Shown: in pieces, positions 1 to 7,891 of the stretch
Layout of the letters: every line of letters starts with the position of its first letter
Numbering within the stretch: position 1 is the stretch's first letter
Origin: Mycobacterium colombiense
Lineage (GTDB): Bacteria > Actinomycetota > Actinomycetes > Mycobacteriales > Mycobacteriaceae
Assembly: GCF_001953985.1 (NCBI RefSeq)
Contig: NZ_MBEI01000056.1
Location: forward strand, 248,001 to 312,000
Reading direction: 5' to 3'
Length of the DNA stretch: 64,000 nucleotides
Translations under genes and position numbers: made by a program
The notes under the pieces: model-generated
Databases searched by the model: none
Told to the model about the DNA's origin: nothing
What the model saw: only the letters and a program-made list of their open reading frames with translations

Positions 1-1
1 G

Positions 2-61
2 GCCAAGGAACTGGCCGCTAAGTACGGCGACCGCTTCCTGCCGCCGGCGTCGCTGAGCTAG
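2..61 (+). CDS. fadB: 3-hydroxyacyl-CoA dehydrogenase FadB, C-terminal 19 codons (partial)
   Basis: The window opens inside a plus-strand reading frame that ends KYGDRFLPPASLS and a TAG stop. This ending is typical of the multifunctional fatty-acid oxidation protein FadB (enoyl-CoA hydratase plus 3-hydroxyacyl-CoA dehydrogenase), which in M. tuberculosis lies just before ercc3. Only the tail is visible, so the call rests on the C-terminal peptide and gene order. A strong terminator follows 15 bases downstream. Confidence 0.65.
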   Translation, partial: AKELAAKYGDRFLPPASLS

Positions 62-75
62 GTACTACGAACGCG

Positions 76-110
76 AAAGCCCCCGAAACAACGAGGTTTC
101 GGGGGCTTTT
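76..110. terminator. Intrinsic terminator, bidirectional
   Basis: A perfect 14-bp stem (76-89 pairs with 96-109) closes a 6-nt loop. The arms begin with AAA and end with TTTT, so a GC-rich hairpin with a U tract forms on either strand. It sits between the convergent fadB end and the methyltransferase end and would terminate both. A complete stem with a T tract is uncommon in mycobacteria. Confidence 0.9.
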
Positions 111-131
111 GCGTGTTGGGATCGCGAAAGG

Positions 132-737
132 CTAACTACGCCTTTGGAACAGGTAGTACCACGCCGGGGTCTTCTCGGCGCGGTCCAGCTCGCGTTCGGC
201 GCCGGCCGCCAACAGCGTCCAGCTCTGGGTGAATCGCCGTTCCATCTCGGCGCGGTCGACACCGCGCACCCCGACCCGGCCGCCGGGGATGAATGCGACG
301 ATCAGCAACCGCGCGCCCGGTGCCGCGACGGCGGTGATCTCCCGGACGTAGGCGTCGCGATCCGCGTCGCTCATGTTGTGCAGGCATGCGTTGTCGACGA
401 TCAGCTCGAAGTTCGCGCCGATGCCGGCCCGGCTCAGCTGCGTGACGTCGGCCTGGACGAACTCGACCGCGGCGCCGGCCGCGCGTGCTTTGGCGCGCGC
501 CCGCTCGAGGGGCTTGGCCACGAAGTCGACCGCGGTGACATTCCAGCCGTGTTGGGCGAGATAGATGGAGCAGTCACCGGTACCGCAGCCGACCTCCAGG
601 GCCCGCCCGGCGGGCAGTGCCGCGGCGTCGCGCGTTCCCTCGACCAGATCCCGCACGCTCTGCGCGAGCGGGTGACCCTCCCACGGGGTGAAACCGATGC
701 GATAGAAGATCCGAAACAGCGTTTGTTTGGAAGCCAT
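132..737 (-). CDS. Class I SAM-dependent methyltransferase
   Basis: A 201-residue cytoplasmic protein with a Rossmann-type methyltransferase core. Motif I, LEVGCGTGD, lies at residues 47-55 and binds the SAM methionine and ribose. An acidic residue at the end of strand 2 (TAVDF) and a later VDNACLHN segment fit motifs II to IV. The substrate cannot be read from sequence. It is the last gene of a minus-strand group (FAD monooxygenase, LLM oxidoreductase, methyltransferase) with a 25-nt gap to its neighbour, so it probably modifies a product of the same oxidative pathway. That role is inference. Confidence 0.8.
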   Translation of the reverse strand: MASKQTLFRIFYRIGFTPWEGHPLAQSVRDLVEGTRDAAALPAGRALEVGCGTGDCSIYLAQHGWNVTAVDFVAKPLERARAKARAAGAAVEFVQADVTQLSRAGIGANFELIVDNACLHNMSDADRDAYVREITAVAAPGARLLIVAFIPGGRVGVRGVDRAEMERRFTQSWTLLAAGAERELDRAEKTPAWYYLFQRRS

Positions 738-762
738 AGCTCACCCTAGGCTCGTCGGCCCC

Positions 763-1623
763 TCACCGGGAGGCGGCGGCGATGCGGCGCCATTCCTCCC
801 GCGGGAACGCCCGGGGATCGGCTCGCAGCACCTGAACGCAGACGTGGTCGGCGCCCGCGGACCGATGCTCGGCGACGCGGCGCATGACGGTCTCCTCATC
901 ACCCCACGCGATGATCGCGTTGAAGAGACGATCGCTGACCTGCGACAGGTCGTCTTGGGAGAAGCCGCTGCGCAGCAGGTTGTTGGCGTAGTTGGGAAGC
1001 GCCAAATACGCACGCAGCCAATCGGTTCCGATCTGGCGGGCCTCATCGGCGCTATCGGTCAGGATCACCGTCTGTTCGGGAAGCAGCAACGGGCCCGCGC
1101 CCAAAGTCGAACGGGCGGAAGCGGTGTGCTCGGGGGTGACGAGGTAAGGGTGGGCGCCGCCGGCGCGGGTCGCCGACAGCGTCAGCATCTTGGGGCCGAG
1201 CGCGGCCAGCACCCGGCGGTCGGTGGGAACCGGCCGCGGCGCCGCATCCAAGCCGTCCAGGAAGGACTCCGTCGCCGCCAGCGGTTTGCGGTATCGCCCG
1301 GGTTGGCCTGCATCGATCAGCGGGGCGTGGCTGACACCGATTCCGAGGAGGAAGCGGTCGCCGTGCTCGGCGGTCAGCGTCGCATAGGATTCGGCGACAT
1401 CGGCGGGCGAATGCATCCACAGATTCAGGATTCCCGTGGCGATCACGGTCCGCCTGGTCGCGCCGAGCAGATGGGCCACCGCGTCGAACACCGGGCCGCC
1501 GACGTCCGGTATCCACAGCGCTGGGAAGCCCAGTTCGTCGAGTTCGGCTGCGGCCTCGGCGGATTCGGCCGGGTCGCCGTAGCGCAGTTGACTACTCCAG
1601 ATTCCAACACCGGTCAGTTCCAT
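763..1623 (-). CDS. LLM-class F420-dependent oxidoreductase (TIGR03620-like)
   Basis: A 286-residue luciferase-like monooxygenase-fold protein. It starts MELTGVGIWSSQLRYGD, continues with LGFPALWIPD, and has the family block YATLTAEHGDRFLLGIGVSH. These TIM-barrel proteins in actinobacteria normally use coenzyme F420 for hydride transfer; the substrate is unknown. It lies 60 nt downstream of the FAD monooxygenase gene and 25 nt before the methyltransferase gene on the same strand, suggesting one transcript under the TetR operator at 2906-2953. Confidence 0.8.
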   Translation of the reverse strand: MELTGVGIWSSQLRYGDPAESAEAAAELDELGFPALWIPDVGGPVFDAVAHLLGATRRTVIATGILNLWMHSPADVAESYATLTAEHGDRFLLGIGVSHAPLIDAGQPGRYRKPLAATESFLDGLDAAPRPVPTDRRVLAALGPKMLTLSATRAGGAHPYLVTPEHTASARSTLGAGPLLLPEQTVILTDSADEARQIGTDWLRAYLALPNYANNLLRSGFSQDDLSQVSDRLFNAIIAWGDEETVMRRVAEHRSAGADHVCVQVLRADPRAFPREEWRRIAAASR

Positions 1624-1683
1624 GTGCGGCCTTCCCTTCGTGGCGCGCGGCTGCTCGGGGCCGCGGCTCTACAGGACATGCTG

Positions 1684-2892
1684 TCAGATGTCGCTTCCGG
1701 TGTATCCGGGAACCGGCATCGAATCGTGCATCCGGATGCCCTTGGTGTTGAGCTTGGCCACGGACCGGGACAGCGACCCGGGCATCGCCGAGATCAGCTG
1801 GGCGCCACGGGTCAACGCCCACACGCCAATTCGTGAACCGGGGATGATGCCCCTGGCGGCGCCGCGGGCGAAATTCCTGCTGCGGTGCACCGGTTCGTGC
1901 ATCCGCAACTCGTAGGCGGCGAACGCGCGCAGGTGGTCGCCGTCGGCCTCGGCGAGTTCGCCGGCCAGCACGTAGGCGCCGAGCACGGCGAGGCTGGTGC
2001 TGCCGCCCACCGCGGGTCCCGGGCAGTATCCGGCGTCGCCGACCAGGGTGACCCGGCGGCGCGACCACCGGTCGGTGCGCAGTTGGGTGATCGAGTCGAA
2101 GTAGAAGGTGGGCGTGCGCTCCAGCTCGCCCAGCCAGTTGTCCACCTGGTCGTGCATCCCACTGAAGGCCTGGTGCAGTAATTTCTTCTGCCGCAAGGCA
2201 TCGCGATGGTCATAGTCCAATTCCGTTTTGCTGCGGAACATGAACACCGCGCGGGCGTCGTCCAGGTGATCCGCCGTGTAGATCCCGGCGAAACGGCCGG
2301 CGCCGACGTGCGCGACCATCTCGCCGGAATCGACCAGCGCCTTGGGTGCCGACACCACCGACAGGTATCCCCCGAGGAAGCGCGTCAGATCGGCCTCCTC
2401 GCCGAAGGTCAGGCGCCGGACGTGGGAGTGCAGCCCATCGGCGCCCACGATGACGTCGAAGGTGCGCGCCGGGGCGTGCTCGAATGTCACGGTGCCGTCG
2501 TGCTCGATCGCGGTGATCGAGTCGCCGAACAGGTACTCGACGTCGTCACGGGCGGCGTCGTAGTAGATCTCGCTCAGGTCGTCGCGCATGATCTCCGCGT
2601 GCCGGTCGGAGGTGGCGGCATAGATCTTGGTGAGGTCGATCCGGGTGGCCTTCGTCCGGCCTTCCCGGTACATCGTCAGCCGTTCCGTTCCGGTGGCCAG
2701 TGCCTCAATGCGAGGGAGGACGCCCATCTTCGCCGAGATTTCCATTGCGGGACGGAACAAGTCGACGGCGTGGCCGCCGGTTTTGCGCAGCGTCGGCGCG
2801 CGCTCCACCACGGTGACGTCGAAGCCGTACCGGTTCAGCCAGTACGCCAGGACCGGGCCGGCGATGCTGGCGCCAGAGATGAGTATCCGCAT
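1684..2892 (-). CDS. FAD-dependent monooxygenase, class A (PHBH/UbiH-like)
   Basis: A 402-residue flavoprotein hydroxylase. Visible motifs are the N-terminal FAD-binding GASIAG (about residues 6-11), the DG motif GADGLHSHVR and the ribityl-binding LVGDAGYCPGPAVGG. Such enzymes use NAD(P)H and O2 to hydroxylate aromatic or polyketide-like substrates; none can be assigned here. I chose ATG 2892, preceded by GGGGGTG, rather than GTG 2904, which adds four residues. Its promoter region holds two TetR-type palindromes shared with the divergent regulator gene, so it is probably the main target of that repressor. Confidence 0.85.
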   Translation of the reverse strand: MRILISGASIAGPVLAYWLNRYGFDVTVVERAPTLRKTGGHAVDLFRPAMEISAKMGVLPRIEALATGTERLTMYREGRTKATRIDLTKIYAATSDRHAEIMRDDLSEIYYDAARDDVEYLFGDSITAIEHDGTVTFEHAPARTFDVIVGADGLHSHVRRLTFGEEADLTRFLGGYLSVVSAPKALVDSGEMVAHVGAGRFAGIYTADHLDDARAVFMFRSKTELDYDHRDALRQKKLLHQAFSGMHDQVDNWLGELERTPTFYFDSITQLRTDRWSRRRVTLVGDAGYCPGPAVGGSTSLAVLGAYVLAGELAEADGDHLRAFAAYELRMHEPVHRSRNFARGAARGIIPGSRIGVWALTRGAQLISAMPGSLSRSVAKLNTKGIRMHDSMPVPGYTGSDI

Positions 2893-2905
2893 GATCACCC
2901 CCACA

Positions 2906-2925
2906 CTTACTTAACGTTCGGTAAG
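2906..2925. promoter_or_regulatory. TetR-type operator O1 over the FAD-monooxygenase promoter
   Basis: CTTAC and GTAAG half-sites flank a 10-nt centre containing the palindrome AACGTT. A minus-strand hexamer TATGCT (2929-2924) overlaps its edge and could be the -10 of the monooxygenase gene, giving a short leader with a GGGGGTG ribosome site. Binding here would block that promoter. The half-site matches the second palindrome at 2938-2953, which supports one shared regulator. Confidence 0.65.
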
Positions 2926-2937
2926 CATAACATTCCA

Positions 2938-2953
2938 CTTACCTATCGGTAAG
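2938..2953. promoter_or_regulatory. TetR-type operator O2 upstream of the regulator gene
   Basis: A perfect inverted repeat: 6-bp arms CTTACC and GGTAAG around TATC. It shares the CTTAC/GTAAG half-site with O1, centred about 30 bp away. It lies just upstream of the likely -10 of the tetR gene, so it would mediate autorepression. Confidence 0.7.
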
Positions 2954-2958
2954 TCAGA

Positions 2959-2964
2959 TAAACT
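2959..2964 (+). promoter_or_regulatory. -10 element of a leaderless tetR transcript
   Basis: TAAACT fits the mycobacterial TANNNT -10 motif and sits 7 nt before the GTG start at 2971. Transcription would begin at or next to the start codon. No Shine-Dalgarno sequence is visible, which agrees with leaderless initiation. Confidence 0.5.
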
Positions 2965-2970
2965 CGTGGG

Positions 2971-3507
2971 GTGAGCAGGCCCCGGTCGGACACCCGTGAG
3001 CGCATCCAGGAGGTGGCCCGCGAGCTGTTCTTGCGGCGAGGCGTGCAGCGCACCAGCCTGCAGGACATCGCAAATGAGCTGGGCATCACCAAACCCGCGC
3101 TGTACTACCACTTTCCGTCACGCGAAGACCTGGTGCGCAGCATCCTGGTGCCGCTGATCGACGAGGGAGAACGGTTCGTCGCCGAGCACGAGAGCCGCCG
3201 CCACAACGATGTGCGTGAGCTGCTGGAGGGCTATTTCGACTTCCACTACCGGCACCGGCGGGATCTGGTGCTGCTGTTGACCGAGCTGTCCACGCTGATC
3301 GACCTCGACCTCATCGACACCGTGCTCGCGTGGCGGGAGCGGCTCGCCAGGCTGGTCTTCGGCAAGAAGCCGACGCTCGCGCAGTCCACTCGGGCGGTGG
3401 TCGCGTTCGGCGGCTTGCAGGACTGCTGCGTGCAGTTTCCCGATGCGCCCCACGAGGAGCTGCGCGAGAAGTCGGTGGCGGCCGCACTCGACGCGCTGGG
3501 CGGCTAA
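2971..3507 (+). CDS. TetR/AcrR family transcriptional regulator
   Basis: A 178-residue one-component repressor. The N-terminal helix-turn-helix is clear (LQDIANELGITKPALYYHF, about residues 29-47), followed by an all-helical ligand domain. The GTG start is placed by the -10 element 7 nt upstream. It is divergent from the FAD-monooxygenase group with two matching palindromes between them, and 22 nt upstream of a second LLM oxidoreductase gene. It probably represses both directions until a pathway substrate binds. Confidence 0.9.
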   Translation: MSRPRSDTRERIQEVARELFLRRGVQRTSLQDIANELGITKPALYYHFPSREDLVRSILVPLIDEGERFVAEHESRRHNDVRELLEGYFDFHYRHRRDLVLLLTELSTLIDLDLIDTVLAWRERLARLVFGKKPTLAQSTRAVVAFGGLQDCCVQFPDAPHEELREKSVAAALDALGG

Positions 3508-3529
3508 CCCAGGGCTACAGTCCCTAGTT

Positions 3530-4513
3530 ATGCGCTTTGGACTCTTCATCCCGCAGGGCTGGCGGATGGATCTGGTTGACATCGAGCCCGAAAAACACTG
3601 GGCGGTGATGCGCGACCTGGCCACCTACGCCGACAGCAGTGCGTGGGACTCGTTGTGGGTCTACGACCACTTCCACACCGTGCCGATGCCGACCGGCGAG
3701 GCCACACATGAAGCGTGGTCGCTGATGGCGGCCTACGCGGCCACCACGTCGCGGATCAAGCTCGGCCAGATGTGCACGGCGATGAGCTACCGCAACCCCG
3801 TCTACCTCGCCAAGGTGGCCGCGACGGCCGACATCATCTCCGGTGGCCGCATCCAGATGGGCATCGGCGGCGGCTGGTACGAACATGAGTGGCGCGCTTA
3901 TGGTTACGGGTTCCCCTCGGCAGGTGTGCGATTGGGCCGGCTGGACGAAGGCGTGCAGATCATGCGCGATGCGTGGCGCGACGGCAAGGTCAGCTTGCAA
4001 GGCAAGCATTATCAGGTCGACGGCGCGATCGTTGAACCGAAACCATTGCAGAACAACGGGATTCCGCTATGGATCGCCGGTGGCGGCGAGAAGGTGACGT
4101 TGCGCATCGCCGCGCAGTACGCGCAATACACCAACTTCACGCCGGAGCTCGAGGCCTTCAAACACAAATCGGATGTGCTGGCGGAGCACTGTCGTGAGGT
4201 GGGCACCGACTTCGACGCCATCGTGCGCTCGGCCAACTTCAGCGCGATCATCGGCACCTCCGAGGCCGACGTCAAAGACCGGCGGCTGCGGATACGCGCC
4301 CGCATGTCCCGCTACGTCCCCGAGGCGGCCGCGGATGCCATGCTCTCCGGCGGTTCGGAGGGAGCAACGGGCACAACGGAACAGGTCATCGAGCGGATCG
4401 CCAAGGTCCGCGACCTCGGGTGCGAATACGCGATCTGCTACTTCCCCGAGGCCGCCTACGACCGGTCCGGCATCGAGCTGTTCGAACGCGAAGTGATTCC
4501 CGCGCTGAGCTAG
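3530..4513 (+). CDS. LLM-class F420-dependent oxidoreductase (TIGR03560-like)
   Basis: A 327-residue luciferase-like protein starting MRFGLFIPQGW at ATG 3530, 22 nt after the tetR stop. An upstream in-frame start overlaps tetR and is unlikely. Family blocks include SLWVYDHFHTVP, KLGQMCTAMSYRNP, GRIQMGIGGGWYEHEWRAYG and IPLWIAGGGEKVTLR. This subgroup is usually F420-linked; the substrate is unknown. The stop overlaps the stop of the convergent ABM gene by four bases (CTAG). Confidence 0.85.
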   Translation: MRFGLFIPQGWRMDLVDIEPEKHWAVMRDLATYADSSAWDSLWVYDHFHTVPMPTGEATHEAWSLMAAYAATTSRIKLGQMCTAMSYRNPVYLAKVAATADIISGGRIQMGIGGGWYEHEWRAYGYGFPSAGVRLGRLDEGVQIMRDAWRDGKVSLQGKHYQVDGAIVEPKPLQNNGIPLWIAGGGEKVTLRIAAQYAQYTNFTPELEAFKHKSDVLAEHCREVGTDFDAIVRSANFSAIIGTSEADVKDRRLRIRARMSRYVPEAAADAMLSGGSEGATGTTEQVIERIAKVRDLGCEYAICYFPEAAYDRSGIELFEREVIPALS

Positions 4514-4803
4514 ATGTCGCTGGTGACGTACCTGGTCTTGGCCGGGGGCGCGGCCAGCAGCGGAGGAAGCTGTGTCAGCTTGCCTTCGCCGGCGCGAAAC
4601 GCGCGGTACGCCTCGTCGTGTTCGACCGTCTCCCACAACTCGTAGATGAGCCAGTGCGCTTCGTCGTCCTCATCGACAAGGACGTCGGTGCGGACGTTGC
4701 CGTCGAACGCCCGGGTGTCCTGCAGCGCCCGGCCCATCAGCTCGCGCCCCGCAGCGACCTCGTCGGGCTTGAATCTGAGCTCGAGTATCACCGTGACCGT
4801 CAT
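4510..4803 (-). CDS. Antibiotic biosynthesis monooxygenase (ABM) domain protein
   Basis: A 97-residue single-domain protein of the dimeric ferredoxin-like ABM fold. It begins MTVTVILELRFKPDEVAAG and has the HWLIYELWETVEHDEAYRAF segment typical of quinol monooxygenase or heme-oxygenase-like members. Such proteins oxidise quinols without a cofactor or act as small accessory oxygenases. It converges on the LLM gene with overlapping stops and is divergent from the Zn-ribbon/thiolase pair. Confidence 0.75.
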   Translation of the reverse strand: MTVTVILELRFKPDEVAAGRELMGRALQDTRAFDGNVRTDVLVDEDDEAHWLIYELWETVEHDEAYRAFRAGEGKLTQLPPLLAAPPAKTRYVTSDI

Positions 4804-4871
4804 GGGCCCAACTTATCTCCGCGCCCCGGGCGGCCGATGGCCTGGCCTTCCTCCCACGGATGAGAATGCGG

Positions 4872-4888
4872 TTTCCACTTTTCGGAAA
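4872..4888. promoter_or_regulatory. Inverted repeat upstream of the Zn-ribbon/thiolase pair
   Basis: TTTCC and GGAAA arms are separated by 7 nt. A TTATAC/TATACG-like -10 candidate follows at about 4892-4898. The 151-nt divergent region 4804-4954 shows no other clear motif. The arms are short, so this is only a candidate operator. Confidence 0.3.
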
Positions 4889-4954
4889 GCTGTTATACGG
4901 TTCAGTGAGCAATATTCTGTTGGCGGATTGTGGACGATCCTGGAGGATCCCTCG

Positions 4955-5368
4955 ATGCAGAAGGCACTAGCCCCCGAGATCTCTACCTGGCCCGATGAGA
5001 GCCCGCAGCTGATCGGCAGCCGATGTGGCAGCTGTGCGGCCACCACCTTCCCGGTGCAGCAGTGGTGCCCGCGATGCAGCGCCGCGGACATGTCCGATGT
5101 GCTGTTGCCCCGGCGCGGGACGCTGGTGGCGTGGACCACCCAGGGGTTCCCGCCCGGAGCTCCCTATGCCGGCCCCACCGGCAAGGACTTCGTGCCCTTC
5201 GGCGTGGGGTTGGTCCAGCTCGGTGACGTCATCCGCGTCGAAGGCCGGTTGACCGAGAACGACCCGGCCAAGCTGCAGTTCGGCCAGGAAGTCGAACTCA
5301 CCATGGTGCCTTTCGCGACCGACGACGAGGGCGCCGAAATCATCACGTTCGCGTTCCAGCCGGTCTGA
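4955..5368 (+). CDS. Zn-ribbon/OB-fold (DUF35) acyl-CoA-associated protein
   Basis: A 137-residue protein with the rubredoxin-like zinc ribbon CGSC...CPRC near residues 24-46 and then an OB-fold (GTLVAWTTQGFPP ... PFGVGLVQLGDVIRVEGRL). DUF35 proteins form complexes with thiolase-like partners in steroid and acyl-CoA side-chain degradation, where the OB domain holds the CoA ester. I chose ATG 4955 because GGAGG lies 8 nt before it; longer in-frame starts run into the divergent promoter. The thiolase gene follows 21 nt later. Confidence 0.85.
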   Translation: MQKALAPEISTWPDESPQLIGSRCGSCAATTFPVQQWCPRCSAADMSDVLLPRRGTLVAWTTQGFPPGAPYAGPTGKDFVPFGVGLVQLGDVIRVEGRLTENDPAKLQFGQEVELTMVPFATDDEGAEIITFAFQPV

Positions 5369-5389
5369 GAAGATCCAGGAGGATTTGAG

Positions 5390-6535
5390 ATGACCAACGA
5401 CGTCGCCATCATCGGCGTGGGCCTGCACCCGTTCGGCCGGTTCGAGAAGACCGCGATGCAGATGGGCGCCGAGGCCGTCCAGCTCGCGCTCAAAGACGCC
5501 GGGGTGGACTGGAAGGACATCCAGTTCGGCTTCGGGGGCAGCTACGAGGTCTCCAACCCCGACGCGGTGACGCGGCTGGTCGGGCTGACCGGTATCACGT
5601 TCACCAACGTGTTCAACGCCTGCGCGACGTCGGCCAGCGCCATTCAGCAGACCGCCGACACCATCCGGCTGGGCAAGTACGACATCGGCATCGCGATCGG
5701 GCTCGACAAGCACCCGCGCGGCGCCTTCACCGACGACCCCGCCAAGCTTGCGCTGCCCCAGTGGTACGCCAACAACGGCCAGTTCGTCACCACCAAGTTC
5801 TTCGGGATGAAGGCCAACAAGTACATCCACGACCACCACATCTCCCAGGAGACGCTGGCGCGGGTGGCCAACAAGAACTTCCGCAATGGTGCGCTGAACC
5901 CGAATGCCTTCCGGCGCAAGGAGATCTCCGTCGAGGAGATCCTCAACTCGCCCGCGCTGAACTACCCGTTGACGCAGTACATGTTCTGCGCGCCCGACGA
6001 GGGGGCCGCCGCGGTCATCATGTGTCGCGCGGATCTGGCCGAAAAGTTCACCGACAAGCCGGTTTACGTGCGCGCCTGCGAGATTCGGACCCGGCGCTTC
6101 GGTGCCTACGAGGTGCACGCCACCTCGGCGCCGTTGGACGAGGACGCGTCACCGACGGTGTATGCGGCCAAGGCCGCCTACGAGGCGGCCGGCATCGGCC
6201 CGGAGGACGTCGACGTCGCGCAGCTGCAGGACACCGACGCCGGCGCCGAGGTGATCCACATGGCCGAGACCGGTCTGTGCGCGGACGGCGAGCAGGAGAA
6301 GCTGCTGGCCGACGGCGCCACCGAAATCCACGGCTCGATGCCGGTCAACACCGACGGCGGGCTGATCGCGAACGGCGAGCCGATCGGCGCGTCGGGGCTG
6401 CGGCAGATGCACGAATTGGTGCGGCAGTTGCGCGGCGAGGCGGGGGAGCGTCAGGTGCCCGGCAACCCGCGCGTAGGGCTGGCCCAGGTGTACGGCGCGC
6501 CCGGCACCGCGTCGGCGACCATCCTGTCGCGCTAA
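5390..6535 (+). CDS. Thiolase-superfamily protein (lipid-transfer protein/acetyl-CoA acetyltransferase type)
   Basis: A 381-residue thiolase-fold enzyme. The nucleophile position is Cys78 in NACATSASA, and a C-terminal GEPIGASG loop resembles the thiolase GHP-type loop with His replaced. Such SCP2-thiolase-like proteins often act as retro-aldolases or thiolases with a DUF35 partner, as in sterol side-chain removal. The DUF35 gene is directly upstream, and AGGAGG precedes the ATG. Substrate class is inferred only from partner and family. Confidence 0.85.
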   Translation: MTNDVAIIGVGLHPFGRFEKTAMQMGAEAVQLALKDAGVDWKDIQFGFGGSYEVSNPDAVTRLVGLTGITFTNVFNACATSASAIQQTADTIRLGKYDIGIAIGLDKHPRGAFTDDPAKLALPQWYANNGQFVTTKFFGMKANKYIHDHHISQETLARVANKNFRNGALNPNAFRRKEISVEEILNSPALNYPLTQYMFCAPDEGAAAVIMCRADLAEKFTDKPVYVRACEIRTRRFGAYEVHATSAPLDEDASPTVYAAKAAYEAAGIGPEDVDVAQLQDTDAGAEVIHMAETGLCADGEQEKLLADGATEIHGSMPVNTDGGLIANGEPIGASGLRQMHELVRQLRGEAGERQVPGNPRVGLAQVYGAPGTASATILSR

Positions 6536-6580
6536 ACCGCCTGAGCCCAAACCCTTCTCAGGTCCAATCGTCCGGTTTAG
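6532..6580. terminator. Nested hairpin between convergent genes, probable bidirectional terminator
   Basis: An outer 8-bp repeat CTAAACCG/CGGTTTAG (6532-6539 with 6573-6580) overlaps both stop codons. An inner 6-bp repeat CCTGAG/CTCAGG (6540-6545 with 6557-6562) lies inside it. Both convergent genes therefore end in the same octamer. There is no long T run, as is common for mycobacterial terminators. Confidence 0.5.
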
Positions 6581-7761
6581 AGTGCATATTCGGGTAAGGC
6601 GATGTCGTCACGGAATTCACTCCGGACGACCCGGTCGGCCAGCCGCGGAATGTTCAACAGTTTGGACGCTTGGTTGCGGGTCCACAGACCCAGCGCCGTC
6701 TTTGGCGTGAACATCGTGGCGAATGCGCGCGCCGACCGTTGCCTGGCCTCGACCACCGGACGCAGCTGACGCTCGTAGCGACGAAACGCATCCTGGTGAT
6801 CGGCTCCCGCCCGGCTGAGTTCGCCCGCCAGTGTGTAGGCCTGCACCATTGCCAGGCCGGTCCCTTCGCCTGCCAGCAAAGAGACCGCGGCCGCGGCGTC
6901 ACCGATGAGCGCTACTCGCCCGTCCGACCAGTGGTCCATGACGATTTGGCTGGTGCGATCGAAGTAGACATCGGAGGCGCCGTCGAGTCGGCGCAGGATC
7001 TCCGGGCATTCCCAGCCCGCGTTGCCGAAGACCTGATGCAGGGTTGCCTTGGCCTGTGACACATCTTGCGGCTCGGGACCGCTCATGTGATCAGCGGTGA
7101 AAACGAAAAGAAACATCGTCTTCTCGTTACGCATTGCGAATCGGGCGATCATGCGTCCCGGCAGGGTGTAGGCGAGGTAGACGAGTTCATCACGCGGCCG
7201 ATAGCCCTCGGCTTCAAACGCCGCGACTCTGTAGCCGAGATCCGTTTCAAATCTGGATTGCGGGCCGAATACCAAGTCGCGCACGGGAGAATGGATTCCA
7301 CCCGCACCGATGAGCAGGTCGAAGTGCCGTGATCCGCCGCCCTCGAGTGTGACTCGCACACCCGCATCGTGTTGCTCGATAGCCGAGACGGTTTCACCGA
7401 ACAGAGTTTCGGCGCGGTTGTCGATGGAGCGATAGATCATGGCCGACAGATCACCACGTGGCACGGTGACGAACCGGCCATCGACGTTCCGCCGGAACGG
7501 TTCAGCCGAAAAGCCCCCCACCCGCCTCGAATTCCGGTCCACGAGTCGCACCTCGCGCACCGCGTATCCCGTGGCGTGCAGCTCGGCGGTGAGTCCCATG
7601 CGTTCGGCAACGGCATACCCGCCGCCCCAAAAGTCCACGATGTAGCCGCCGGTGCGAAGCCGCGGTGTCTTCTCGATCAAGGTTGGTTCGTGGCCATACC
7701 GTGACAGCCAATACGTAAGAGTGGGGCCGGCGATACCGGCGCCGACAATGCCGATCTTCAT
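6577..7761 (-). CDS. FAD-dependent monooxygenase (TetX/UbiH-like)
   Basis: A 394-residue flavoprotein with N-terminal GAGIAG (FAD ADP-binding), a central IGAGGIHSPVR segment where the class A DG motif is expected, and LIGDAAAAVSLLAGEG near the flavin ribityl site. The DG motif reads GAGG, with Gly replacing Asp, which is unusual because this Asp contacts both FAD and NAD(P)H. It is related to but distinct from the enzyme at 1684-2892. Substrate unknown. Its start is ATG 7761, with the STAS gene divergent. Confidence 0.8.
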   Translation of the reverse strand: MKIGIVGAGIAGPTLTYWLSRYGHEPTLIEKTPRLRTGGYIVDFWGGGYAVAERMGLTAELHATGYAVREVRLVDRNSRRVGGFSAEPFRRNVDGRFVTVPRGDLSAMIYRSIDNRAETLFGETVSAIEQHDAGVRVTLEGGGSRHFDLLIGAGGIHSPVRDLVFGPQSRFETDLGYRVAAFEAEGYRPRDELVYLAYTLPGRMIARFAMRNEKTMFLFVFTADHMSGPEPQDVSQAKATLHQVFGNAGWECPEILRRLDGASDVYFDRTSQIVMDHWSDGRVALIGDAAAAVSLLAGEGTGLAMVQAYTLAGELSRAGADHQDAFRRYERQLRPVVEARQRSARAFATMFTPKTALGLWTRNQASKLLNIPRLADRVVRSEFRDDIALPEYAL

Positions 7762-7891
7762 GTGCTCGCCTCCGCGGTGATGGATGGGATTACTATATCA
7801 CCATGCAATAGTTGCAATAGGACATCAAATACGGTGCCGAAGTGACCGTGAAAGCGTTGATCGCCTCCGTCGGCGCCGTGGAGGAGGTGCT

